Shown piece by piece: positions 10,557 through 21,560 of a DNA stretch of 64,000 nt. The DNA comes from Ichthyophis bannanicus (taxonomy: Eukaryota; Chordata; Amphibia; Gymnophiona; Ichthyophiidae), in assembly GCA_033557465.1 (NCBI GenBank), contig CM066043.1, forward strand, positions 108,366,278 to 108,430,277, in the 5' to 3' direction. Below the pieces are notes generated by a model, which had not been told where the DNA came from, did no database searches, and saw only the letters and a program-made list of their open reading frames with translations. Position numbers and translations under genes: made by a program. Each line of letters begins with the position of its first letter. The first letter of the stretch is position 1.

Positions 10557-11084
10557 TCTGTGAATGAAGGATGGGAGGGAGGAACCTTTTTCTCTAAACT
10601 CTCCCCTGTACCCCTGACACTCTCCCTGGACACTCAGCTCGGACAACTCTTTACTGTGCCATTGCCCCAAATTCTCCACTCACACCAGCGCTGTGTACCT
10701 GACACGCCTCACCTTGTTACTCTAAAGTCTGCACTGCATCCTTGACATACACCTCAGACATTCCTCCTCTGTTTCACCGCCCTAGACCACCCACTCACAT
10801 CCTCACTATGTACCTGACCCTCCTCTCCTTGGTCCCTGACATACAGACTTATCCTCATCAGATACACCCACTGTACCACTGCCCCAGACACCCCTTATGC
10901 ACACATTCTCCCACACACATTACACCCTTGCTATACCCTCAACATACACACACTTGTACCTCAGTATCTCACCCACTGCAGATACCCCCTCTGTCCCAGA
11001 CACTCCCCCATAAATCTCACATGTTCTGCCACCTTAAACACCATACCCCTGCACCCCACATATATTTTTCTGACTGACACCCAC
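10557..11084 (+). repeat. C/A-rich degenerate tandem repeat
   Basis: Strongly C- and A-rich sequence with recurring 'ctgacacac', 'cagacatccc' and 'cacccactg' phrases but no strict period. Open frames across it are compositional. From 11085 to about 11320 nothing was recognised. Confidence 0.45.
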
Positions 11085-11324
11085 TCATGCATCATCTCTG
11101 CCTTTGATATTCATCCACACACTGCCTGCTCCAAAGAACTCCCAGTTTCTCCATACCATTTTCCCCACTTCTTGACTGGAGCTCTGAGAGGTAGTCCCTA
11201 CCCCTCCTCCGCCCTCCACTGCCTTGGGCAAACATGATACTAGGGGGCCAATCTTAATTTCTTCACCTGATGCCCAATCAATTCTACCTATATCATCGAA
11301 ACCATGCACAGTAGATCAATGTTT

Positions 11325-11970
11325 CTCAACCTTCTCCTGAAGGCCCACCTAGCTAGCCAGATTTTCGGGATCCCTACAATGAATAAGCCTGCCGCTGATT
11401 TGTATTATTTGTAAATCTGTCTCATGCATATTCATTGTGATGATCCTGAAAATGTAACTTGGAGCTGAGGGGAGATTTGATAGAGGTCTATAAATTAATG
11501 AATGGAGTAGAACAGATAAATGAAGATCGATAGTTTACACTATAAAAAAGTAGGAAGTCTAGGGGACAAGCAATGAAGCTAGAATGTAAACCATTTAAGA
11601 CTAAGAGAAAATATTTTTTCACTCAATGCATAATCAAACTCTGGAATTCGTTACTAGAGGATGTAGTAAAAAGGCTGTCAGAGTAGCTGGGTTTAAAAAG
11701 GTTTGGACAAGGTCCTAGAAGAAAGGTCCATAAACCATTATTAAAGAGGACCTGGAAATCCACTGCTTTCCTCGGTACAAGCATTGTAGAACCTGTGCGA
11801 CTTTTTGAGAACCTGCCTGGTCTTTGAGACCTGGATTGGCTACTGTGGGAGACAGGATACTGGGCTTGATGGACCTTGGTCTGACCCAGTATGGCATTTC
11901 TTATGTTCTTATGCTCTTAACTGGCTAAGTGTTCCACCAAGTGAGGGCTGGGAATCACTGTAATAGATAC
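11325..11970. repeat. Interspersed fold-back repeat split by a CR1 fragment
   Basis: The left part (11325-11460: 'gtttctcaacc...ctcatgcatattcattgtg') and the right part (11918-11970: 'aactggctaag...gggaatcactg') read as two halves of one palindromic interspersed repeat whose ends resemble each other's reverse complement. The CR1-I fragment at 11461-11917 sits between them; TAACT occurs on both sides and may be the target duplication. Confidence 0.45.
11461..11917 (+). mobile_element. CR1-like family I 3' fragment
   Basis: It starts in the C-terminal coding part ([14 protein letters not shown]) with several stops and frameshifts, and ends with the family I 3' UTR and 'ttatgttcttatg' tail at about 11895-11912. 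Confidence 0.8.
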
Positions 11971-12047
11971 CTGGAAAGGTGCAGCCTACCCACCATCCTC
12001 TAGGGGGAATAAGTTAGGATTGAGCATATGCATCAGCCTGCTATTAC

Positions 12048-12188
12048 CTGTACATTTTCTGGATGCTTCTTCTGACTGCGCTCCAGACCGCATGAGCTGG
12101 CATTTAAAATCGTCTTCCCAAAATTCAGCAAACCAGATGTTCCTGCGGTTGTTCTCCAGGGAGCGACTGGTAAAATATTGGTCAAATC
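12048..12188 (-). CDS. GRM6: Group III metabotropic glutamate receptor exon (GRM6-like)
   Basis: A 141-bp exon on the minus strand. It follows a pyrimidine-rich tract ending in AG (12189-12190) and is followed by a GTAATA donor (12042-12047). It encodes [20 protein letters not shown] (20 residues), then E-F-W-E-D-D-F and a variable loop ending R-K-C-T-G. From memory of the family, [22 protein letters not shown] and the closing R-K-C-T-G fit GRM6 better than GRM4, 7 or 8. This lies in the extracellular Venus-flytrap glutamate-binding domain. It begins with two bases that complete the Gly codon split from the exon at 24205-24359 and ends one base into a codon. No stops. GRM6 couples to Go in retinal ON-bipolar cells. 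The next downstream exon is not in the window. Confidence 0.85.
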
Positions 12189-13369
12189 CTAGAGAGAAGA
12201 ATAGGCAAGATTCAGAAGGGATGTAGAGTAGAAGTTGGGAAAGTGCCTCATTATCTGTAAGGATAGTTACTTAGGGAGGGTTTTAAGAGCAATTCTAGAT
12301 ATGGCAAATCCTGGCAACGGAAAGAGGATGGAGGGGAGGAATGACCTAAAACACAACCTAATCCTTTCTGTGATTCTAGATGACCTGCTTGATATCGCTT
12401 TCAGCCCTATATTTCCCCCTTTTGCAAATTGTTGTGTTGGGTTATAGATGGATGTGTTTCTTGGAGTGGAGGAAATTGAAGAGGAGAACATGTTTACTTT
12501 AAGTTGATTTTCAGTAACCAAAGTTTGAAGGCCAAGAGTCAGAATGTAAAGGGGAATTAGCAGAACTGAAAGGATCTTGTCTCATCTATTCCCCTGTATA
12601 TTAACGACACCTTTGTTAGACTTGCACATTCTTTTACATATAAGGGAAAATGTTCGGAGAGCCCCTGCAGTTGCAGAGTAAATGGGCACTTTTATCATAG
12701 GCACTGTTCTTCCAGGGCCGGCTCAAGGGGCTGTAGCACCCTGAGCCAACTTTTGCTTCTGCGCTCCCCACTCCCACCCTCCCCCCTCCCTGTCCGATCT
12801 TGTAATGAAAGCTGCACAAACGGGTACATTTTCAGCCCACTGGCTTGTTAAATGTCACCCTCCCATTTAACTTAATCTGTGCATTCTATGTCACTATCCA
12901 TATAGATAGCATGCTGGATATCCAGAGAGGGATAGGTGGCCATTGTATTTTGTTTAGGCTAGGCCTAATATTCTGTAGACCTAAACTAAACATGTATCTT
13001 ACATGAATAGTAGCTCAATATTGCCACTATCTGGGTAATTTTCTGGCCTACCTTTGGCTCCCCTCCTATCATGTTCCACAAGTATACAGATAATATCTGG
13101 CCATTCTGCAATTTAAAAGCCTGATATTATCTGTTTGTTTTTTAGGCTGATTATGCATTTGCTAGCGAATACCTACTTGCCTTTGAATATCAGTCTGACA
13201 GGACATAATTATTAATTCATATAGAACACTCCCAGACTCACCAATAAAACTCTTCCAATAACAGATGCAGAGCAGAAGTAGGGTGTTTCACTACTTCTCA
13301 ACATACAAAATACAAAACCCTGCAATGTACACTCAACACCAGCATCAGCAACTCAAATTGCACCAATCC

Positions 13370-15135
13370 TATCACGGAGCAGAAGTAAGGAGATCCTGGA
13401 TTCTCTACAGGGAGAACTATTCAGGCAACTGGTAACAGAACCCACATGTGATGGGACCATACTGGACTTAGTGCTCACCAATGGGAAAAGTGTTTCTGAT
13501 GTTACAGTGGGAGATCATCTTGCATCCAGTGATTACCAGATGGTATGGTTCAGTATTAGAACTAGGGCTGATAAAATCCATTCAAAAGCGAGGGTCTTAG
13601 ACTAGGAAAACTAACTTTGCCAAGATGGGACAATACCTTAAAGAGTCGTTAGTGGGATGGGAACAGCTGGGGGATGTAGAAAAAACAATGGACAAAACGG
13701 AAAAGGAATATTTTAAGGGCAACAAACCTTTTTGTTAGAAAGGTAAATAAATGTAAAAGGAAAAGGAGGCTGCTATGGGTCTCATAAGAAGTAGCTGAAA
13801 CGACTTCTTTGATTGGGTGAACAGAGAGTTGGACCGAGGGAGAGCCCTAGATGTGGTGTACTTAGATTTTATTTATTTATTTATTTTATTTAGCAAGCAT
13901 TTGTAGCCCGCTCCTTCCAGCGATCAGAAGCGGGTAGGATTACTATTGTGAAACTGCCGAATCAAGGCAGGTACAAATTTTGTTTACATACAGATTGTCA
14001 GAAAAGCACATCATACAGAGTTAACACTTCTTAGCTATGGGGGAGTTCATTTACATATATACATAAATACATATACAGGATAATCTTCTTGGACACAGTG
14101 GTCAGGGGCTGCTCCATCTGTGGATTTAGTTCAGGTTGAAATGTGATTGGAAAATGTGCGTTTTGAGTTTCTTTCTGAAGTCTAGAAGGTCATTGCTAGC
14201 TCGTAGGTCTGGTGGGAGTTGGTTCCACAGAGTTGGCGCCGCATATGAGAAAGCCCTGTGGCTGGTGTTAGCTTTGGCAGATCTTATATCTGTTGGAGTG
14301 TGAAGGATGTTGGAATTGTGGGTTCTTCTGTTTCGGGTAGGAGGTTGCAATCTTACTAGGTTGTTGAGGAAGGAAGGTGCTAAGTTGTGGATGAGTTTGA
14401 AGGTGGTTGTTAGTATTTTGTATTTTGTGCGAGCTGTTATGGGTAGCCAGTGTAATTGAATTAGTACTGGTGTGATGTTTCAGTAAAATCTTTAACACCG
14501 TTCCACACAGGCGACATAAATAAATTGAGCACCCTAGGGATGGATCCTAATGTGACTGACTGGGTTAGAAATTGGTTGAGTGGGAGGTGACAAAGGGTAC
14601 AGATAAATGGAGCTCACTCTGAGGAGAAGGAAGTTACCAATGGTATGCCGTAGGGATCTGTCCTTGGTCCGATTCTTTTTTTTTTTTTTGGTCCGATTCT
14701 TTTTAACATTTTTGTAAGTGATATTGCAGAACGGCTGTCAGATAAGGTTTGCCTCTTTGCAGATGATAGCAAAATCTGCAATAGAGTAGACACCCAGAAG
14801 GGAGTAGATAACACAAGGAGAGATCTAGTTAAGCTTGAAGAATGGTCTAGAATTTGGCAGCTAAGATTTAATGCTAAAAAATGCAAGGTCATGAATTTGT
14901 GCTGCAGCAATCCAAGGGAACGATATAGTATAAGGGGACGATGTACTTATGTCCATGAAAGAAGAATGGGACCTGGATATGATTGTTTCTAATGATCTGG
15001 CTAAACAGATACAAAAGAAGGATGCTTGGGTGCATAGGGAGAGGAATGTCCAGCAGGAAAAAGGAGGTGATAATGCCTCTATATAAGTGTTTGGTGAGAC
15101 TAGATAGGCCTATGGTCTTTTTCTGCCATCATGTT
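13370..15135 (+). mobile_element. CR1-like family II copy, rearranged
   Basis: It starts with the C-terminal part of an endonuclease (L-D-L-V-L-T-N-G ... S-D-Y-Q-M-V-W-F), then jumps to the RT (F-F-D-W-V-N-R-E-L-D-R-G-R-A-L-D-V-V-Y-L) at about 13800, so the intervening ~0.7 kb is deleted. An L2 3' fragment is inserted at 13868-14484, and RT-related sequence resumes at about 14486. A local duplication 'ggtccgattcttttt' lies at 14665-14705. It ends near 15135 with 'ctatgtttct'. Many stops. Confidence 0.75.
13868..14484 (-). mobile_element. L2 LINE 3' fragment
   Basis: Minus strand: C-terminal coding end (W-N-Q-L-P-P-D-L-R ... F-R-K-K-L-K-T-H-I-F), 3' UTR, a terminal hairpin at 13907-13934 and a TAAA-type tail at 13868-13892. 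It matches the end of the intact L2 ORF at 57992-61153. It interrupts the CR1-II copy exactly inside the Y-L-D-F motif A codons. Confidence 0.8.
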
Positions 15136-15139
15136 TCTA

Positions 15140-15188
15140 TGTTTCTGTTTCTTCACACTCCCTGTCTTCTTCATCCTTTCCTTCACTA

Positions 15189-15222
<34 letters not shown>

Positions 15223-16380
15223 AATGAGCCTTCTGTTTCTCTCATTTGTCTTTTACCTAACTATAGCTTCATTCAATTCCTCTTTCTCCTTTCTACAATC
15301 TTCAGTCTTCCTCTTTTCACCATTCATCTACTTACCAGCTTTCCAATTCCTAATCTTACTTCCCTAGTCCTTCCATTCCACATCTGCCTCATTCCTTTGC
15401 CAGCATCCTCCCCCTCCCCCCACCATCTTTCACCCACTTTCTAGTCCACCATTTCCTCTCTCTGTACTCATCTCCTCCCTGGTCTCATTTACCACATTCT
15501 GCTTCTCATCCCTTTACCAGCCCCAGCTCATTTCCTCTCTCCACTTCCAGACCCATTCTTATGTCTTACCCTCATTCAGGCTTCCACTTCCCCTTTCACT
15601 TCTCCCATTTCTACCCTCTTTCACCTGCTTCAAGAAGGACCTATCCCTTTCTGTGACTCTCTTCTGCTCCATAGCCCTCTGTCCTTTTCAACTGCCCACA
15701 ACCCCTTCAGGTCCTTCAAACCTTCTCCCCTCCCCATATTTCTGCAGTTGGGTTTACAACCCTACTCATACCCCTCACCCAATCACCTTGTCCCCATTGT
15801 CCTCTTAATCTCTGGTTAACTTTTTAATCCCCATTCTCCTCCTAAGCAATTCGAAGTTCTCACTCACAATCCTATCCAAGCCCTGAGTCCCCACTTAAAA
15901 TCCCAATATCCAGCCTATCTTAGGGTTTTTCTTCTGTTTTCTCACTCATTCTTAGGGATATGTTTACTATGCAGTGGTAGCGGCTTTTATGCAATTCAAT
16001 GGGGCCACGGCTCTGATATCGCACAGAAGCCACTACCGCTGCTTAGTAAATATATCCCTAAGAGTTTCCACCTGTCAGAGTCCCTGCTTTCTCACATCCT
16101 ATATCTCTAGTACCTACCCTCCTGCCTCCTACTCCTCTTCCCAAGCACCTGCCCATTTACTGTTTTCTCCAATATTCACTAACCTTGTCTTTCCTCCTTC
16201 TTATCCCAGCATGCGATCTTATACTCCTCCCTCTCAATCTTCCCTTGGTTGACTTTGCTTCTTCCCCACTTGCCACAATATCCATCCTCTTCTCCCTTCT
16301 CACTCTCCCAGCATCTTCCTCTTTTTCCTACTCCATCCCTAATATTTGCCAGCATTAGTCTCCTTTCAATCCCAGCCCTA
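15140..16380 (+). repeat. Pyrimidine-rich low-complexity block
   Basis: Almost continuous C/T-rich sequence with a (TC)n run at about 15187-15219; part of hAT copy 4. It is interrupted by a fold-back repeat at 15951-16062. Open frames here are compositional. Confidence 0.6.
15951..16062. repeat. Fold-back MITE
   Basis: Arms of about 40 bp: the left arm begins CTTAGGGATATGTTTACTA and the right arm ends in its near-complement TAGTAAATATATCCCTAAG. Both arms contain a GTAGCGGC/GCCACTAC segment; the loop is about 30 bp. Probable non-autonomous DNA element. Confidence 0.6.
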
Positions 16381-17215
16381 GAATTAGCTCCCTTCTAGTC
16401 TGATCTCCCCAGAACTAGTATCAGCCCATTTCCAGTTCTCCCATTCCCAGTATCGGCCCATTGCCAGTATCAGTCAGCCCCCCAGCCCCTGAATCAGACC
16501 ATCTCCAGTCCCCTCAAACCCAATATCATCCCATTTCCAGTTCTAGTCCTCAGTCTCAGTATCTGCCTGCCCCCCAGCCCCAGTATCGGCCCATTTCTAG
16601 TCCTAGCCCCCAATTCCCAGTATCAGTCCATTGCCAGTATCAGCCAGCTCCCCAGTCCATATCAGTCACGTCCCAGTCCCCCAGTTCCAATATCAGTCCA
16701 TGGCCAGTCCCAGCCCCCAATTCCAACTATCATCCCATTGCCAGTATTAGTTGGCCCCAACCCCTGTATCAGTCCATTTCCAGCTCCTTTAGCCACAATG
16801 TCAGCCCATTTCCAGTCCCAGCCCCCCATTCCCACTATCAGTTCATTGTCAGTTTTAGTTAGCCCCGCCCAAGCCCCATATCAGTCGATTTCCAGACCAC
16901 CCAGCCCCAGTATTAGCCCATTTCCAGTTCCTTCAGCCCAATATCAGCCCATTTCTAATACCAGTCCCCATACCCAGTATCAGTCAGCCCCCCAAACCCA
17001 GTATCCGCCCATTTTCAGTCCCAGCCCCCCATTCCCAGTATCAGCCCATTGCCAGTATCAGTCAGCTCCCTAGTCCTCGTATCAGCCCAGTCCCCCAGCC
17101 ACAATATCAGTCCATGGCCAGTCCCAGCCCTCCCAGTCTCAACCCATTTCCAGCCCCCCAGCTCAGTTCTTCCGCTCCCCCCACAGTCCCAGTATCAGTC
17201 ATTCCTCCCCCTCCC
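16380..17215 (-). repeat. Minisatellite, 'cagcccatttccagtcc' type
   Basis: Irregular tandem units of about 25-40 bp built on CAGTATCAGCCCATTTCCAG and CCAGCCCC. The reverse complement of this motif forms the G-rich arrays in the hAT copies at 36125-37000 and 63600-64000, so the minisatellite is an ancestral part of this hAT group. Confidence 0.7.
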
Positions 17216-17216
17216 C

Positions 17217-17480
17217 CCAGCAATAGCTGCAGGAGCATTTGCTTTTGCTCCCGAGGCTGTATTAAACATTATAGCCACTGGAGCAAAAGCCAATGCTTGC
17301 CAGCTGTACTGAACATTAATACAGCCATGGGAGCAACTCCCATGGCTGTATTAATGCTCAGCATCACCGCGGAAGCATTTAATTTTGATCCTGCAGCTGT
17401 GCTATACTCAAGCTGCAGTGCCAATGGCTTGAGTATAGCACAACTGCAGGAGCAAAAGCAAATGTTCCTGTGGCTGTGTT
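17217..17480. repeat. Cluster of nested palindromes
   Basis: Outer arms GCAGGAGCATTTGCTTTTGC (17228) and the complement near 17455-17475 enclose two inner hairpins: AATACAGCCATGGGAG/CTCCCATGGCTGTATT with a 3-nt loop (about 17318-17352), and TGTGCTATACTCAAGC/GCTTGAGTATAGCACA (about 17397-17442). Confidence 0.7.
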
Positions 17481-17612
17481 AATGTTTAACCAGCTGTGGC
17501 TGGGGAGGCAGAGATCACGCTAGAAGTGAGCTAGTGAGGCAGGCTTCCTGCACTCTTACTGTGCTGCACCCTGAGCCACTGCCTCTCTGGCTCATCTCTT
17601 AAGCCAGCCCTG

Positions 17613-17984
17613 TGTGCTTTAAAGCACTTTTTCAAAGAGACTGTACCTGGGGAGATTTGTTTTGAAAATTATCTAGCACAAAGTACACACACTAAAAGCA
17701 CCTTTGTACTCTGCACCAGGTTTTTGAATGAGCAGGTAAAAGGGGTTAAAACAGTGCAAGTGCTTTGAAAAATGTCAAGTACCCATGCTGTTTTGTTCCC
17801 CTTATTTAAACAAACAAGCCCCTCTCTCCCCTCCTCCCAGGGAATGTCTTTTCTAATACTGGTAGAAGAATGTGCATTGTGTAGTGACTTTGTGAAGCTT
17901 TCAGTGAATTTGAGCTGTATGATACCCATTCTGGTAATGCAAGAAAAATGAATCCCGAAGAACAATGTGGGAGTATGTATATTT
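17613..17984. other. No gene or known element seen
   Basis: Unique-looking intronic sequence to the right of hAT copy 4. Nothing was recognised on either strand. Confidence 0.5.
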
Positions 17985-18160
17985 ATTTATTTATTTTTTT
18001 TATTTATTTAGTAAACATTTGTATACCGCTACTTCCTACGATAAGTAGCGGTTTACTTTACAGAATCATAATGTATTGCAATACAGTGAATTTTTAAGAT
18101 ATACAGTTAGATTGAGTATTGATTTACACATAACATAGTAAACCATGGTAGATAAAAGAT
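17985..18160 (-). mobile_element. L2 3' end fragment
   Basis: TTTA-rich tail (complement of a TAAA tail) at 17985-18010, followed by the L2 terminal hairpin at 18025-18052 (stem ACCGCTACT/AGTAGCGGT on the minus strand). No coding part is left. From 18160 to 18433 nothing was recognised. Confidence 0.7.
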
Positions 18161-18433
18161 TTATTGGCCGATTCAGTCTGCTCGGTAGAGATTCTACCTT
18201 GGGTTTTTTTGTCACTCTGGTAGATAAGCATATAAATTCCCATAAGCAAACCAATAACAGCTTTCCCCTTCCCCCCTCCACACTTGCTTTTATCTGACCT
18301 CTAATATAGAAAGGGTCCCTTCTATTTAGCTCTTTGAGTCAGGAACTCAGCACTAATATCTTTACCGTGAATGAGCAGGATACTGGTATGGTATTTACAT
18401 GTTTTATTTACAGGTCCAAATTGGAAGCTTCTC

Positions 18434-19393
18434 CATAAGAACATAAGATATGTCATACTGGGTCAGACCAAGGTCCATCAAGCCCAGTACCCTGTTTCAA
18501 ACAGTGGCCAATCTAGGTCATACGTACCTAGCAGTTTCCCCAAAAGACACAGGTTCTGCAATGCTTGTACTGGGTCAAGCATTGATATCCTGGGTCCCTT
18601 CTTAATAATGGTTTATGGACCTTTCCTCCAGGAACTTGTCCAAACCTTTTTTAAACCCAGCTACATTAACAGCCTTTACTACATCCTCAGGTAACAAATT
18701 CCAGAGTTTGATTACACGTTGAGTGAAAAAATATTTTCTTTTATTAGTCTTAAATAGTTTACCCTGTAGCTTCATTGCATGTTCCCTAGTCTTTCTATAT
18801 TCTGATAACGTAAACAATCGATCTATGTTTACCCGTTCCACTCCATTCATTAATTTATAGACTTCTATCATATCTCCCCTCAGCCGTCTCTTTTCCAGGT
18901 TAAAGAGCCCTAACCTTTTTAGCCTTTTTTCATAGGAGTATCCTTCCATCCCCTTTACCATTTTGGTGGCTCTTCTCTGAACCTTTTCTAATAACGCTAT
19001 ATCCTTGTTAAGATACGGTGACCAGAATTGCACACAATATTCAAGGTGCGGTCTCACCATGGAACGGTATAGAGGCATTATAATATCTTTTGTTTTATTT
19101 TCCATTCCTTTCCTTATGATACCTAGCATTCTATTTGCTCTCTTGGCCGCCGCTGCACACTGGGCCGAGGGTTTTAACATGGTATCCACAATGACGCCTA
19201 AATCTTTTTCCTGGGTGGTGGTTCCTAATGTGGAACCTTGCATCGTGTAACCATAGTTTGGGTTGTTCTTCCCTAGGTGCATAACTTTGCACTTGTCCAC
19301 ATTAAATTTCATCTGCCATTTTGATGCCCAGTCTTCCAATTTATCAAGATCCTCTTGCAATTTTCCACAATCCTCTTGGGTTTTAACAACTCC
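18434..19393 (-). mobile_element. CR1-like family I copy, 5'-truncated, undamaged frame
   Basis: 3' tail 'cataagaacataaga' complement at 18434, then on the minus strand an open frame 19360-18602 (252 codons) covering the region after the catalytic box through the C-terminal S-I-N-H-Y with no stop. TCCATA occurs at both borders (about 18431 and 19391), a likely target duplication. It is the best preserved family I copy in the window and shows the sense codon where the copy at 1-1456 has a stop. Confidence 0.85.
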
Positions 19394-19569
19394 ATAGGTT
19401 TCATACTAACAGTGTGCCACGGTTAACATACAACCACTTTATATTGCTTCTTGCACAATTTAATCCAAAAGTGCTTTCTTCCCACCATAACATTTACTAG
19501 ATCCTCTCTCTGGTCCAAACTGCAGCCTGTAGCTTTAACAGCACATTCTCAGCTTGTGACTATACACAA

Positions 19570-21560
19570 TAACATAGTATATGATGGCAGATAAAGACCA
19601 GTATAGTCCATCATCTAGTCTGCCCAGCAAGGCAGCAAGAGTAGGTGCACTTGCCGCTCCGTGAAGGTCACCCCTCTCCATGCCTTTGTTTAGGGGTGCA
19701 CCCACTGCTCCGTGTAGGTCACCCCTATTCGTTCAGATATAAGAGATAGATATGCTTATTTTGATTTTATCCTGTTGCTATAAAGGGATCCACTGTGTCT
19801 GTCTCATGCCATTTTGAATTCTGTCACTGTATTTCTACCCATCACTTCCATCGGGAGGGCATTCCAAGCATTCACCACCCTTTCAGTGAAAAAGTATTTC
19901 CTGACATTGCCTTTCAGTTTACCCCCTTGCAGCTTCATGTTATGCCCTCTAGTTTTACAGCTTCCCCGTCTTTGGAAGAGGTTTGTTTGTTCATTAATAC
20001 TCTTTAAGTATTTAAACGTCTAAATCATATCTCCGCTGACCCTTCTCTCCTCTAGAGTGTACATATTTAGGTCTTCAAGTCTCTTCTCTTAAGCCTTCTG
20101 ATGCAAGCTCCAAATCATTTTGGTCGCCTTCCTCTGAACAGCTTCCAGACTTTTTATATCCTTTACGAGATACGGTCTCCAAAACGGAACACAATATTCC
20201 AAGTGAGGCCTCACGAACGACTTGTACAATGGCATTAGTACCTCTTCCTTTCTGCTTGTAATTCCTCTCTGTTTGCAACCCAGCATCTTTCTGACTTTTG
20301 CCACTGCCCAGTCACACTGTTTCGCCACCTACTGGTCTATGCATACCAATCTTTTGCCCCCTATCACATACAATTCCCTTGGATTTCTGCTTCCCAAGTG
20401 CATGACACCACACTTCTTTACATTAAATCTTAACTGTCAAACATTAGACCATTCTTCCAGCTTTTGTAGATCTTTCCTCATGTTCTCCACTCCCTCAGGC
20501 AAGTCCACTCTGTTGCAAATTTTGGTGTCATCTGCAAAAAGATAGACTTTTTCATTCAGTCCTTTGGCAATATCACTCACGAATATATTGAACAGTACCA
20601 GTCCCAGGACCAAATCATGGGGCACACCTCTAATCACCTTCCTTTCATCCGAGTGAGTTCCATTTACCATCATCTTCTGTCCTTTGTCAGTCAACCAATT
20701 TCTGGTCCAGTTCACCATCTTGGGACCCATCCCCAAACTGTTGAGTTTATGGATAAGCCTCCTATGAGGAACAGTATCAAAGGCTTTGCTGAAATCCAGG
20801 TAGATCACATCCATCACATGCCATTGATCCAGTTCTCTGGTCACCCTGTCAAAGAACTCAATCAGATTTGTTTGGCAAGATCATTCTTTGATTAAACCAT
20901 GTTGCCTCGGATCATGCAACCTGTTGGTTTCGAGGAAGTCCACTATTCGCTCTTTCAGGAGCGCCTCCATTAACTTTCCCGCCACCAAGGTAAGGTTTAC
21001 TGGCCTGTAGTTTGACACTTCTTCCCTATTACCACTTTTGTGGAGAGGTACGACATCAGCCCTTCTCCAGTCCTGTGGAACTTCTCCTGTTTCCAAGGAT
21101 CTATTAAAAACATTCTTTAAAGGTCCTGCAAGAACCTCTCTGAGCTCTTTCAGTATCCTGGGATGTATCCCATCCGGTCCCATGGCCTCGTCCACTTCCA
21201 GTTTTGCAAGCTGTTCTAACACATCATCTTTTGTGAATGGTGTAGTATCTACTCCATTCCCATTTGTATATTTGTCAATCATAGGTGGTCCTTCTCCAGG
21301 ATTTTCTCTAGTGAAAACAGAGCAGAAGTATTTGTTTAGCATTTTTGCTTTTTCAATGTCACTTTCCACAAATCATTCCCAGCACTTTTGAGTCCTGTAA
21401 TTCCACCACTGATTTTTCTCCTCCAAATATCCCTGAAAAAGGTTTTGTCATCACACTTCACATCTTTAGCCATCTTTTCTTCTGCCTTTGATTTTGCTAT
21501 CCTTATTTCTCTTTTTGTCTCTTTTAATTTGATCTTGTATTCTATATAGTCAATATAGCT
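19570..21560 (-). mobile_element. CR1-like LINE (family II-related), decayed
   Basis: Minus strand. The 3' UTR ('tggcagataaagacc' complement) is near 19575. Coding remnants are at 20328-20089 (C-terminal), 20844-20437 (V-I-Y-L-D-F-S-K-A-F-D through catalytic F-A-D-D-T) and 21369-20881 (A-M-G-P-D-G-I-H-P-R-I-L and the endonuclease-RT linker). Frame breaks lie between these. Motif B is altered (G-V-P-H-D instead of G-V-P-Q-G). The 5' end is lost at about 21560. Confidence 0.8.

Larger units (their letters stand above)
12713..17612. mobile_element. Old hAT-like DNA transposon, copy 4, with nested insertions
   Basis: The left end CAGGGCCGGCTCAAGG (12713) pairs with the right end CTTAAGCCAGCCCTG (to 17612). 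Flanking 8-mers TGTTCTTC (12705-12712) and TGTGCTTT (17613-17620) match at 6 of 8 positions, as expected for an aged 8-bp hAT target duplication. The subterminal 'ctgtagcaccctgagcca' and its complement near 17560 also pair. No transposase was seen. It contains a CR1-II copy, a pyrimidine-rich block, a minisatellite and a palindrome cluster. Confidence 0.6.

Noticed and set aside
12464..12560. tRNA or rRNA genes
   Set aside because: No tRNA cloverleaf or rRNA core sequence was recognised here or elsewhere; only the SINE heads have tRNA-like A and B boxes.
15983..17312. Ser/Pro/Gln-rich frames in the 16-17 kb region
   Set aside because: They follow the minisatellite and pyrimidine-rich blocks of the old hAT; no conserved composition outside the repeat.
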